A stretch of DNA of 64,000 bases from Eutreptiella sp. 'Long Island Sound 2002' (GCA_964036045.1 OZ038381.1:108443367-108507366), one strand, 5' to 3'; numbered from the stretch's first letter, positions 29,363 to 40,480 are shown. A program made the numbers and translations. The notes: generated by a model not told the origin, from the letters alone.

Positions 29363-31098
29363 GAACAAGGGGCCAAGCGTGAGCATGAAGGTGGTGATGA
29401 CGGCAACGCTAAGAAGAGAAGCCGTTTCATGAGGATCGCCGGCAATATGCGGAACAAGGGGTTCGAGGTGACCTGTTCCGCGGTGTTCTGATGGGGACGC
29501 TCCGCCGGGGCACTGGACCTTGTGTTCTGGGTACGTATCCGACTAGGGGGACCTGAATACCTGGGGGTATTGGATACTGGAGCCACCATATCTATAGTGG
29601 CCAAGAAAACTTTACCTTGTGGGAGCCTGAAGAACACCATGACCACCGCGGCTATACGCATGGGGGATGGACATGTGGTGCACAGCTGCGGGGACTGTGA
29701 GGTGGAGGTACCTATGGGCTCCCGAACTGTCGCCCATCGGTTCTATGTGATGGACACTGAGGCCTCCTACTTTGTATTGGGGACTGACGTCTTCGTGCAG
29801 CACTCCCAGATACAATCCCTCACGCTGCAAGCGCCCTACCTCCTCTACGTGGACCACGGCGAGGGGAGAGAGTCCGTGCCACTGGAGCATTCGGAGCACA
29901 CCTCGAGCTACCTGGGGGTATCGAAGGAGCAGCCCTCGAACATGATGGCGGCCTCCAAACCTGAGGACTATCAACTATTGGGGGAAGTCCTAGACCAAGG
30001 TCTGAAGCAGTTGGGTTACTCTAGAGAAGACCTGAGTGTGGAGTTGCTCGCCAGCGACGGGCAACATGTCCTGGCCCTTTACTGCAACAAGGGGAAGAAC
30101 TGCAGCTACAAATTTTACTGGCCCTCTTTTGGGATGGCCTACGGGAACCCTAGGTCCAGTGAACTGGGGAAGGTCTTGACCAAGGTGGCCTTGGAACGTT
30201 CCCGTATGGTCCTGTGTTCCCCCGATTGGGGCGCCCATGGGGGCAACGAGTACCGGCGAACCCTCCTGGACAGGCTGACTATCAGCTCTGTTCGTTTACC
30301 TGATGAGGCCATCTACGTGCCTCTGGGGCGTAAGACGCCTATTGGGAAACCCGAATGGGGGAGTATGCTCAGGGTGGTGGACGGAGGTCTTACCTCCATT
30401 CCCTGGGAGGACCTGGACTCGACTCTGATCAAGGCTATACAACGAGAAAGCGATGGGCTCGCCTTGGGTGACTTGAAGGATCGACTACGACCTCAACATG
30501 CTATTGAGACTATACCCGGAGGGGATGAATACGTCATGACTAACACCAACGCCCCCAACTCTCCCTGCCATGAACCTGTTCCTGATGGAGTCTCTGAGTG
30601 TGGACTATCCGAGCTCCCTAGCTCTATCCACTCAGATGACGAAACTGAGCACGATGCCTTCTTCGTGCAGACCTGTGTGGAGGAAGTGGAGAACACCGAG
30701 TACGTTGCCCCACTGAAACCCCTACTCTCCATGAGGGTGGAAGACCCCTTCGACGAAGAGCTGCATCCCCGATCCAGGCTAAGGGAGTATGTGGACTCCA
30801 AGAGGAGGTTGGTGGCAAAAAACCTATGCTACGCTAAGCCTACCCGCAGCTCATGGCCACTGAAGCAAGTACGTATGGGAGATTTATCCCAATTGAAAGA
30901 GGACCTCGAACAGAAGATCACCACCTGGCAAAGAGAGGTAGATCTTAAGCTTATGAAGAGCGTGTGGGGTGCCCATGTGAGGACACCAGAGGAGGACAAC
31001 CTCTCCGAGGAATGTGTATGTGGACCCCCGCGAGCGTGCCTATGTTGCCATCGTCCACCGGAGATGGTTGAACGAGACCTACTTTATGCCTACGTATA
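29363..31098 (+). pseudogene. pol: R1 protease region
   Basis: Continues the R1 gag frame directly after the target duplication. A TGA at 29489-29491 interrupts it, after which the frame is open to the inverted-repeat element. The retropepsin active site is YLGVLDTGATISIVAKKTLP, with the later FVLGTDVF flap-proximal motif, so the aspartic protease looks chemically intact. The remaining 400 residues are an acidic spacer of unknown function ending YAYV, where the inserted element creates the stop codon (TAG at 31097-31099). The protease would cleave the Gag-Pol polyprotein. Confidence 0.82.
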
Positions 31099-31131
31099 GG
31101 ATTTTATGACGTCCAAAAATCCCAAAACCTG
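31099..31131 (+). repeat. Left terminal inverted repeat
   Basis: GGATTTTATGACGTCCAAAA then ATCCCAAAACCTG, paired with 38962-38994 on the opposite strand at about 70% identity, the outer 8 bases being perfect. Confidence 0.8.
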
Positions 31132-31168
31132 CAACAGAAAAAAAAACACCCATTCAAGTAGTTAGCAT

Positions 31169-32515
31169 GCTGTAAATTGTGTTTGGGCGATCTGTGTCCC
31201 CATACAACATGCTTTTTTGCATCTAGCACCCCCAAAATAGGGGTGGGGAGGTCTTCAACTGCTTGGCTGAGGCCAAAAAACACAACTTTTCACCAAAAAG
31301 CGGCCATATTTTGCCGTTTTTTTCCATGAAAAATGGCAAATTTTGGTGCATACGCATGCTGTAAATTGCGTTTTTGTGATCTGTGTGCCCCTACAACCTG
31401 CTTGTTAGCATCCAGCACCCTCAAAATAGGGGGAGGGGGTCTTCAACTGCTTGTCTGAGGCCAAAAGAACTCAATTTTTGACCGGAAAACGGTCATTTTT
31501 TTTGCGATTTTTCATGAAAAACGGCAAATTTTGGTACATACGGATGCTGTAAATTGTGTTTTCCTGCTCTGTGTCTGCCTACATCCTGCTTTTTCGCATC
31601 CAGCACCCTCAAAATAGGGGGGGAGGGGTCTTCAACTGCTTGTCTGGGGCCAAAAACCTTCAATTTTTGACCAGAAAACGGCCATTTTTGGCCGATTTTT
31701 CATGAAAAATGGGAAGTTTTGGTACATACAGATGCTGCAAATTGTGTTTTCGTCGTCTGTGTGCCCTTAGAACCTGCTTTTTCGCATCCAGCACCCTCAA
31801 AATGGGTGGGGGGGTCTTCGAATGCTTGTCTGGCGCCGAAAAACTCAATCTTTGACCAAAAAACGGCCATTCTTGGCCGTTTTTTTTCATGAAAAATGAC
31901 AAATGTTGGTGCATACGCATGCTGTAAATTGTGTTTTCGTGATCTGTGTCTGCCTAGAACCTGCTTTTTCGCATCCAGCACCCTCGAAATAGGGGGGGGG
32001 GGTCTTCAAATGCTTGTCTGAGGCCGAAAAACTCAATTTTTGACCAAAAACGGCCATTCTTGGCCGTTTTTTCATGAAAAATCTATGCTGTAAATTGTGT
32101 TTTCGTGATCTGTCTCTCTCTAGAACCTGCTTTTTTGCATCCAGCACCCTCAAAATAGGGCGGGGGGTTTTCAATTGCCTGTCTGAAGCCGAAAAACTCA
32201 ATTTTTGACCAAAAAGCGGCCATTTTTTGCCGTTTTTTTCATGAAAAATGGGAAATTTTGGTGCATATGGATGCTGTAAATTGTGTTTTCCTGATCTGTG
32301 TGTGCCTACAACCTGCTTTTTCGCATCCAGCACCCTCAAAATGGGGGGGGGGGGTCTTCAACTGCTTGGCTGAAGGCAAAAAAATTCAATTTTTGACCAA
32401 AAAACTGCCTTTTTTGGCCGATTTTGGAAGGAAAATGGTCTTCAACCGCTTGTCTGAGGCCAAAAAACTCAACTTTTGACCAAAAAACGGCCATTTTTTG
32501 GACGTTTTTTCATCG
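31169..32515. repeat. 187-bp subterminal tandem repeat, about 7 copies
   Basis: TGCTGTAAATTG marks each unit at 31169, 31358, 31544, 31733, 31920, 32086 and 32272, spacing 186-189 bp with one 166-bp unit. Each carries a G run, CATCCAGCACCCTCAAAATA and a CGGCCATTTTT/TTCATGAAAAATGG segment. It is AT-richer than the flanks and noncoding. Confidence 0.93.
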
Positions 32516-32762
32516 TTGGGCAAGATGCGAGAAAAGTGCACGTAGGCGCCGGCATGGGTTCGATGAAACATTCGGTCCGACCTGTGCAGACCACACTGCC
32601 ATGCAGAGGCAACGGAGATGTGGGATGGACACCTGGGTTGTTGCGTTAAGAAAAGACAAAATAAGTTGCTGGCAAAATGCAGTTTGGGCATCTGCTCAAT
32701 ACACCTGTGTGTATGCAGGAGTGGGCAGCGGACCACTGTACGTTGGGTAGGCAACAGGCGCA

Positions 32763-33356
32763 TCATATGTGTAAACAGGTGGGGATCCCAAGGACCCACC
32801 CGCAAAGGAAAAGAAACCAAAAGCCGAGAAGACCGAAGCGGACTGTCTTTGACAAACCACTCCGCTTGTAGATCTGAACATAGAGGAGCAGGACACCGAA
32901 CACACATGGAACCATGATCAGCAGCCACAAGACGCAGTGTGTAACATCTCGGTAATCAATGTAACAGAACCCATCGTACTTGACATAAGAGGCCACCCCA
33001 ATGAGGGGGAGCATTGAAATCAGACCAGAGAGCACAAAGATGGCCAATCCCACAAGCGCGACGTATTCCCACTTTGGCACCGTAGAAAACATGATCCGAT
33101 ACGTCAGGTATGCAATGAGCAGCGTGGCCATTTGGCTGGAGTATGTGGCGAAGGCAGAATAGAAACCCATGACGTCACAGCCAGTGGAATCGCCCCAAAA
33201 TGAGCCCTGGATGGCCGTACCAATACATTGCACCAGGCAGGGAACGCACCTGATTATAGAACACGGTGCGTGCAGTTTGAGATTATGTTCCCCATCATTG
33301 AGAGCTTGAATGTTTTGCTCTATCGGGTGAGGATCCATTAAAGTACCCTCCCCCAT
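32763..33356 (-). CDS. GPCR-like membrane protein fragment, cAMP-receptor type
   Basis: 198 codons with about five hydrophobic membrane segments. Reading from the N-terminus: a segment around SIIRCVPCLVQCIGTAIQG, a Cys before the next helix (STGCDVMGFYSAFATYSSQM), LTYRIM at its end, then WEYVALVGLAIFVLSGLISM, an extracellular loop Cys in YDGFCYIDYRD, then VLWLLIMVPCVFGVLLLYVQ and FGLLGFWFLFLCGWVLGIP. The paired Cys and the order match helices 2-6 of the cAMP-receptor/GCR1-like GPCR family, plasma-membrane receptors acting through G proteins. Helices 1 and 7 are missing or in other exons; the frame stops at 32763 right after helix 6, where an intron is possible. It sits inside the inverted-repeat element and looks like a captured host gene. 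Confidence 0.55.
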   Translation of the reverse strand: MGEGTLMDPHPIEQNIQALNDGEHNLKLHAPCSIIRCVPCLVQCIGTAIQGSFWGDSTGCDVMGFYSAFATYSSQMATLLIAYLTYRIMFSTVPKWEYVALVGLAIFVLSGLISMLPLIGVASYVKYDGFCYIDYRDVTHCVLWLLIMVPCVFGVLLLYVQIYKRSGLSKTVRFGLLGFWFLFLCGWVLGIPTCLHI

Positions 33357-33529
33357 CCCCCAGAATGAAACCCATATATTAGGAGAGCAGCCACACGGAG
33401 CAGGAATATAGGTTCAGGGGGGATCTGAAGCACGTACGCTGGGCCCAAGCTTGGGAAATAATGCAGCAAGTGTGAAGGCAAGAGCACCACAACTATATGT
33501 CTTGTTGGCATCTATGATGTCAGCAGGTA

Positions 33530-33872
33530 GTGCGTGCACTGTGCACAATGCGTGCGTGCAGCGTGCACAATGCGTGCGTGCAGCGTGTACAGTGCGTGCG
33601 TGCAGCGTGCACAGTGGGTGCGTGCAGCGTGCACAGTGCGTGCGTGCAGTTTGCACAGTGCGTGCGTGCAGTGTGCACAGTGCGTGCGTGCAGCGTGCAC
33701 AGTGGGTGCGTGCGTGCAGTGTGCACAGTGGGTGCGTGCAGTGTGCACAGTGGGTGCGTGCGTGCAGCGTGCACGATGTGTGCGTGCAGCGTGCACAATG
33801 CGTGCGTGCAGCGTGCACAGTGCGTGCGTGCAGTGTGCACAGTGCGTGCGTGCAGTGTGCACAGTGCGTCCG
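33530..33872. repeat. 22-bp minisatellite array 1
   Basis: Units of TGCGTGCGTGCAGCGTGCAC plus two bases repeat every 22 bp, about 15 copies, with variants AGTGGGT and GTTTGCACAG. They are open in several frames on both strands, producing artificial Cys/His-rich ORFs. Confidence 0.93.
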
Positions 33873-34997
33873 GGTTTTATGCATGACGTCACCAACCAAC
33901 TACTGCTGAGCATGAACCTCATTATTGACCTGTTGACTAGGCAAGGTGAGCTACTGATTGAATGCAATGGCTCCTCCCTGGCTTGGTAGTAGGCCAATAT
34001 CTAGGCTGGACGGGCCCACTGATGGCTACACGCACAATAGGAAAAGAATCATGGAGACACATATTATCAAAATATTGGGACGGGCATTGGCCAAAGATGT
34101 CCATGTCGATACCCATGTGCACAGGTAAACGACGCGAGTGGACCGTGATTGAGGAAGTGGGCCGAAGGCTCCCCTTCCCAAATATTGTCCTTTAAAGTCC
34201 ACAACATGCTGACAGTGTCTGCAATTAGGGGCAGACAAAGTCTACAGACTACAGACCGCCCTGCCCGTGTGTCAAACCCCCTGGTGCCCACCCCCCCCCC
34301 CCCCCCTCGTGCTCCTCTCGTCTGTGCCCCCGCCTGCCAAACAACCTGTCCCACAACCAAGCACAACACACACCATGCACCACCACAATCTTCCAAATCC
34401 ATACAGCCTCGCAATTGAAATGGGCAATGGGCCATGATGCCCACAGAACAGTTGCCTTTGGCCTGTGCAGATTTGAACTACTAAGCGACAACACACAATG
34501 CAAAGGTACTGGATAGCTCCATGATGTGCACGACACACCAATTATTACCACCCTGTTACACGACACCAATTATTCTCGAGGGACCGTTCAGATAACACAT
34601 GAATATGGTCATCACACGACCTCCCAACTCGTCCAATTGTTGGCTGGGAGGATGCAAACTCTAGGTTGTAACGCCATGCACATCTTTTGCAAAATTACTA
34701 GAATTCTGGAGTCATGTCATGAAGAGTGCTTGTAGCAAAGACGATGAAAGTCAACACCCGGAATCATATCATCGTTTCAGTTTGGTGATTTGAGAATTCC
34801 GCATTGGTTTTTTGTAATTGTGTTGCCCACTTTGCTGGCGTCGGTGGATGAAAGTTGCCATGTCCTTTTTTCGCATCCAGTTTGGGGTGACACTGGAATT
34901 AATTGCCCATGCAACAAGCATCCTTGTTGTGTCATTTCAGACGGCAATCTTTAAGACCACAAGCTTGTCCTTCAACGCTAAAGACAAGACCCCAGCG
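33873..34997. other. Stretch between minisatellites, nothing recognised
   Basis: Mixed composition with a C run near 34290-34308 and only short ORFs on both strands. No domain or repeat is visible. Confidence 0.4.
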
Positions 34998-35757
34998 TGC
35001 AGCGTGCACAATGCGTGCGTGCAGCGTGCACAATGCGTGCGTGCAGCGTGCACAGTGCGTGCGTGCAGTGTGCACAGTGCGTGCGTGCAGTGTGCACAGT
35101 GCGTGCGTGCAGTGTGCACAATGCGTGCGTGCAGTGTGCACAGTGCGTGCGTGCAGTGTGCACAATGCGTGCGTGCAGTGTGCACAATGCGTGCCTGCAG
35201 CGTGCACAGTGCGTGTGTGCAGCGTGCACAGTGCGTGCGTGCAGTGTGCACAATGCGTGCCTGCAGCGTGCACAGTGCGTGTGTGCAGTGTGCACAGTGC
35301 GTGCGTGCAGTGTGCACAATGCGTGCGTGCAGTGTGCACAATGCGTGCCTGCAGCGTGCACAGTGCGTGTGTGCAGCGTGCACAGTGCGTGCGTGCAGCG
35401 TGCACAATGCGTGCAGCGTGCACAATGCGTGCGTGCAGCGTGCACAGTGGGTGCGTGCAGTGTGCACAGTGGGTGCGTGCAGCGTGCACAATGCGTGCGT
35501 GCAGTTTGCACAGTGCGTGCGTGCAGCGTGCACAGTGGGTGCGTGCGTGCAGCGTGCACGATGCGTGCGTGCAGCGTGCACAATGCCTGCGTGCGGCGTG
35601 CACAGTGGGTGCGTGCGTGCAGCGTGCACAATGCGTGCGTGCAGCGTGCACCATGCGTGCGTGCAGCGTGCACAGTCCGTGCGTGCAGTGTTCACAGTGG
35701 GTGCGTGCAGTGTGCACAGTGGGTGCGTGCAGTGTGCACAGTGCGTGCGTGCAGGAC
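34998..35757. repeat. 22-bp minisatellite array 2, about 34 copies
   Basis: Same unit as array 1, with variants GCCTGCAGCG and GTGTGTGCAG. It gives long spurious ORFs on both strands. Confidence 0.95.
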
Positions 35758-35789
35758 GTGAATTGATGCAACAAACTCACGGACCCAGG

Positions 35790-35825
35790 ACTGTCTCTCT
35801 CTCTCTCGTCTCTCTCTCTCTCTCA

Positions 35826-35886
<61 letters not shown>
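35790..35886. repeat. (CT)n microsatellite
   Basis: Nearly pure CT dinucleotides, interrupted by CGT and ACG near 35808 and 35826. Sequence from 35887 to 36601 has no recognisable feature. Confidence 0.95.
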
Positions 35887-35888
<2 letters not shown>

Positions 35889-36601
35889 GTAATGTGCATG
35901 TGCTGTTGTGAATGTTTACATTTGCTGAATACGTTCAGTGGTGTTAGGCGGCACCCCCCCGAGTCTTCCCACCCCCGCAGCCCCATTCTTGATGTTACTG
36001 ATTCCCATGAAACAGTCCCCTTGTAGCCAGGTCCCAAAAAAATGCGGTACATACACATGTTGTATCTTGGACACGCGGCACCTTGAACACGAGGGGGAGG
36101 AAGGCCGCCAAGGCCTCTTGCACACGGTGCATACCATCAAGAGCCGAGGCGTGATACGTTGCTACTTCTTGTTTTCTCTTGATGCGTTGCTCGCAAGCTC
36201 CAACATCTCATTGCTCAGGAACTCCAACACAGCAGCCATATGCACAAGTGCTCCCTTGCCAACACTGGAAGAGTACCGCCAATTTGCGGGATAGACGACA
36301 TTGCTTTGAGAAGAGAAGTGGAGCATCATGCATCATGCATCATGGATTGCAACCGCAGCAGAATCATCAACCACCACAACGGCAAGCCAAACCACCACTT
36401 GAATGGAGAGATGGGACAGGCGGGCAAAAAATGACCGACACAACTGTGATATTTCCTCTGTGATATTTCAACTATGTGCATAGTGTGTACACTTAGCTAT
36501 TTGGTTGGGGACGTATGAAGACAGCATGTCACGGGAGTTCGGGCTGAAGGTTGAGTTGGAAGTAACAAAGACCATAGCTTCAAGAAAAGGCCGGCGTGGT
36601 G

Positions 36602-37042
36602 TTACAGCTTCCAGATAGTTTCAGTAAGTCGGCGCAATACCTGTGCAATACACTCGTTCACGGATGTGTGTTGCAGAAAACTCTGGAGAACCAAGACCAG
36701 GAAATTATCCCGATATCTAACAATGGGGGGTAGGGAAGAAGAGTTCAAGTCAATTTCTTTTTCAGCTACGACCATGGAAGCGTATTGGGCGGAGGTGGAC
36801 CCACCAATAGCAGTTCCCAGGGCTTGTGCGAAAATTGACGAGCACATCACAAAAGTGTCGTTGAACATGAGATCCCAGAAAACGAAATGCAAGACGTGGT
36901 GGAACGAAAATTTGTAGAAGCCAGGACGGGATTGGTCGCTAGCTATACAGTCCAGGCCCTTGACACCACCCTTGTGTACGAAAAACTTTACCCGATCCTC
37001 GCGGATACTGTGGGAGTTGTCTTGTTGGGTTCCACAAACCAT
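36602..37042 (-). CDS. Possible reverse transcriptase fragment
   Basis: 146 codons. The string QALGTAIGGSTSAQYASMV resembles RT motif B (small residues, Gly-Gly, Ser, Ala, Gln). PPIVRYRDNFLVLV about 30 residues later is placed like motif C, with YRDN instead of YxDD. A preceding HHVLHFVFWDLMFNDTFV could be the helix between motifs A and B. No endonuclease or other domain is seen in the remaining sequence. It may be a degraded retroelement carried in the inverted-repeat element, and the altered catalytic box argues against activity. Confidence 0.35.
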   Translation of the reverse strand: MVCGTQQDNSHSIREDRVKFFVHKGGVKGLDCIASDQSRPGFYKFSFHHVLHFVFWDLMFNDTFVMCSSIFAQALGTAIGGSTSAQYASMVVAEKEIDLNSSSLPPIVRYRDNFLVLVLQSFLQHTSVNECIAQVLRRLTETIWKL

Positions 37043-37129
37043 TCAGGTTGGTAATCACGACGAAATCACAACGAAATCACTCTAATCCACATTTGTGGCT
37101 TCAAAAGTGCAAATATGGCTATTCAGGGG

Positions 37130-38720
37130 CACTTTTTGCACCCTCCGGACGATTATCTTGAGTAAAAGGCATGTAGGGTCACAATTTGTTGCTTGGCAAG
37201 CCTAACCGAGCTCTAGGGAAAAATTTCATTAACGCCAAATCACACGAAAGCACAACGACATCAATGAAATCAACCATCGCGGGTTCAAAAGTGCAAATAC
37301 AGCTGTTTGGGAGATTGTTGCCACCAAGTGTTTCTAGCACATTGCCTAAGCCGGCTCTTTGGGTTGCCATCCAACGCGCGTTGCAATGCACGGTTTTTGC
37401 TTTGCAAGTTCTGATGTGTGTTGTGTGTTGTGTGTGTGATATTTCATCTGCCCATAACGAGACACATGACATGGGCAACAATCCAATTTGAAACCGGATG
37501 AAAATTTCCCCATACCTCGTTAGGTCACAAACATGATATGAGTGCAATGTGGGCAATGAAGCAATGGCAGCGCAAACACAAAGCCAGGCAATGTTCTCAA
37601 ACTGCCTCAATTACGTCAATTATTACGGGTTGGAAATGTGGCAGGTTTGAGGGGGCTTTAGCACCCTCCAATCATTTATCTTGAGCAAAGAGCATTTGGG
37701 GTCATAATTTGTGGTTTACCAGGCCCGAACCAACCTTAGGGACGAGGTTGAACAACTTGAAATCTCATGACATCTCCCCTAAATCTACCAATACTAGAAT
37801 TACTCGTTAAAAAGGGCAAATATGGCTGTTTGGAGGCAATTTTGGCACCCACCGTTCATTAATCATGAGCCAAGAGCATTTAGGGTCACATATGGTGGTT
37901 TGCCAAGGCCGAACTAACCTTAGCAACAAGGTTGAGCAATTTGAAATCTCATGATACCTCCCCTAAAGCTACTTACACGAGAATTACATGTTAAATAGGG
38001 CAAATATGGCTGTTTTGAGGCAATTTTGGCTCCCGCCGTTCATTCATCTTGAGCCAAGAGCATTTAGGGTCACAAATGGTGGTTTGCCAAGGCCCAACTA
38101 ACCTAGGGAACAAGGTTGAGCAATTTCAAATCTCATGACACTTCCCCTAAATCTACTTATACTAGAATTAGACGTCAAACAGGGCAAATAAGGCTGTTTT
38201 GAGGCAATTTTGGCACCCACCGTTGATATATCTTGATGCAAGAGCATGCAGGGTCACATATGGTGTTTTGCCAAGGCCAAGCTAACCTTAGGAACAAGGT
38301 GGAGCAATTTGAAATCTCATGATACCTCCCCTAAATCTACTTATACTAGAATTAGACGTCAAACAAGGCAAATATGGCTGTTTTGAGGCAATTTTGGCAC
38401 CCGCCGTTGATACAGCTTGATTCAAGAGCATGTAGGGTCACATATGGTGTTTTGCCAAGGCCAAACTAACCTTAGCAACAAGGGTGAGCAATTTGAAATC
38501 TCATGATACCTCCCCTAAATCTACTTATGCGAGATTTACAAGTTAAAAAGGGCAAATATGGCTGTTTTGGGGCAATTTTGGCACCCGCCACTCAATTATC
38601 TTGATGCACCACCATTTAGGGTCAAATATTGTGGTTTGCTAAGGCCAAACTAACCTTAAGGAGAACCTGGACCCATTTGAAATCTCATGAGACCTCCCCG
38701 AAATCCACTTATGCCACTTT
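37130..38720. repeat. 183-bp subterminal tandem repeat, about 7 copies
   Basis: Landmark CTAACCTTAGCAACAAGG-type sequence occurs at about 37913, 38096, 38279, 38465 and 38648, spacing 183 bp, with more diverged copies to the left. Units contain AATTTGAAATCTCATGA, CCTCCCCTAAATCTACTTAT and GAGGCAATTTTGGCACCC. It is unrelated to the left-end 187-bp unit. Confidence 0.9.
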
Positions 38721-38961
38721 CTTCGTGAAAAAGTGCCAAAAAAGGCCCGAAAAGGCGGTATTTTGGAAATATCTCCCTAAAGGTTGATGGGATGACCGTC
38801 ATTTGATCACAGGAGCAGGATATGATTGCGATTGGCAGATTGCGCTTCTTAAATCTGCTTAACTGCGCACAGAATTGGCACAAATCTCGCAAAATGAGCC
38901 AAAAATGCTTGCGGCGGCGGGAAAATCGCGACCGCGGCGGTTTCAGCGGTATTCCGGCAAC

Positions 38962-38994
38962 TGAATTTTGGGATCTGGCGACATCGTAAAATCC
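38962..38994 (-). repeat. Right terminal inverted repeat
   Basis: Ends TCGTAAAATCC before TA at 38995-38996 and pairs with 31099-31131. Between 38721 and 38961 I see no further feature. Confidence 0.8.
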
Positions 38995-39005
38995 TATGCC
39001 ACGGG

Positions 39006-40254
39006 TTGAAGGACACTACCAAGGGCAAGGAGTCGGTGGAGGATCACCTCCCGACGTCTATTACTCAGGGGGCAAGCAACTTACACTCTGACGAGGACAT
39101 GGAGGACAAGATCAAGCTATTGGACCCGCGGCCGCAGACGCTTATAAGGACCTATCTGGAGGTGTTCGGGGAACTACCGCCCCCAGCGTCATGTGACAAG
39201 CTGGTACAGATGGACCTCAAGCTGAAACCCGAGTTCGTGGGTCACAAGATCCGGAGGAGACCCTATCCAGCTCCTAAAAAGCAGGCGGACGAGATTGAGC
39301 GACAGATACAAGAATGTATCGACGCTGGCCTAGTCCTGGAGTACAAGGACGGGGACTACCCCCAACACTGCAGCCCCTGTTTCCTGGTGGCTCAACCTGG
39401 GTCCACACCCAAACGGCTGGTAGTGGACTACGGAGAGCTGAACAAGAAAATGCTGAACCACTCAGGGTCCATTCGTAATATGGAGTCTACCCTTGAGAAG
39501 ATAGCCTCCTGTCGCCCCAAGACCAAGATGGACAAGAGGAACGGATTCTGGCAGGTGGACCTGACACCCAACGCTCAGGAGCTACTAGCCTTCATCACCG
39601 CTCAGGGGAGGGTGTTCAAGTGGAAGGTCATGCGGTTTGGCGTGGCCAACGCACCCGCTCTATTCCAAGAGCTGATGAACAAGATCTTGTCCATCCTACG
39701 AAGGAGACCTAAGGTGCAGGAACTCATATCCCGTGGGGCCCAGATGAAAGCACACATCGACGATGTATGCCTCGGGACTAATACCCAGAAGGACCACCTA
39801 ATCCTCTTGGGTGAGTTCTTTGCGGTCTGCCAGGAGAACCACACACAACTCAAGCTGGAGAAGTGTGAGTTCATGCAGGAGACCATGCAGTACCTGGGGT
39901 TTGACGGTGGCTATGGGTGGTGGACCCCAGCGGCCTCTAAGGCCAAACCCCTGAAGGACACTAAGGTACGACAAGAAGACCCCAAGAGAGGACTTCATGA
40001 TGTACGCAGTTTCATTGGGGCGTGCAACTTCTCTCGTCGCCATATCAAAACCTTCACCTACACCAGCGCCATTCTGACGGACCTGATCAAGAAGAGTACT
40101 ACTTGGCGCTCGGGCCCACAAGAACAACAAGCGTTTGACGAGCTCAAAGACAAGGTGGCCAACGCTAAGTGCTTGGGCGTGCCTAGGGCACAGGGGGGGA
40201 ATATCCTGGTGACTGACGCCAGCAATGTGGGCGGTGGTGGAACGTTGTTCCAAT
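39006..40254 (+). pseudogene. pol: R1 reverse transcriptase and RNase H start
   Basis: The frame from 39006 encodes a Ty3-type RT: KPEFVGHKIRRRPYPAPKKQ, SPCFLVAQPGSTPKRLVVDY, the first catalytic Asp in KMDKRNGFWQVDLTP, FGVANAPALFQELMN, then AHIDDVCLGT with His instead of Tyr in the catalytic box, LKLEKCEFM and FIGACNFSRRHIKTF. RNase H begins with NILVTDASNVGGGGTLFQ and is cut by the minisatellite at 40255. Its frame differs by one from the protease part across the inverted-repeat element, so a frameshift lies near 39000. The HIDD box may lower or change polymerase activity. Confidence 0.85.
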
Positions 40255-40469
40255 AGATTCGGGCCACCCCGCTCTCCTGTCGCCATCTTGTCGCCTCCCT
40301 GTCGCCTCCCTGTCGCTGTTTTGGCACTTTTAGCCCCCTGTTGCTCCCCTGTCGCTTGCCTGTCGCTCTCCTGTCGCTCCCCTGTCGCTCCCCTGTCGCT
40401 CCCCTGTCGCTTCCCTGTCGCTTTCCTGCCGCCCTCCGGTAGCTATCCTGTTGCATCCTGTCGCTTCCT
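40255..40469. repeat. Minisatellite insertion with 11-bp flanking repeats
   Basis: GTTGTTCCAAT occurs at 40244-40254 and 40470-40480. Between them lie about 215 bp of TCCCCTGTCGCT-type repeats. Removing the insert and one flank rejoins RNase H in frame (TLFQ to WQALEKEKF). Such flanks are expected of a target duplication. Confidence 0.85.
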
Positions 40470-40480
40470 GTTGTTCCAAT

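Larger units (their letters stand above)
31099..38994. mobile_element. 7.9-kb inverted-repeat DNA element with TA target duplication
   Basis: The left end GGATTTTATGACGTCCAAAA and the right end (read inward) GGATTTTACGATGTCGCCAG are imperfect inverted repeats of about 30 bp, each flanked by TA (31097-31098, 38995-38996). TA duplication is typical of Tc1/mariner-like elements and some others. Next to each end is its own subterminal satellite (187-bp left, 183-bp right). Inside lie a GPCR-like gene piece, an RT-like ORF and 22-bp minisatellites. I found no transposase, so it is probably non-autonomous. A second, severed left end lies at 57778. Confidence 0.8.

Noticed and set aside
32386-32928. 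180-codon minus-strand ORF overlapping the GPCR-like frame
   Set aside because: Shifted frame of the same DNA, lacking the membrane pattern, and running into the satellite unit.
34818-36026. 400-codon Cys/Val-rich ORF
   Set aside because: It is the 22-bp minisatellite plus the CT microsatellite. Equally long ORFs exist on the other strand.
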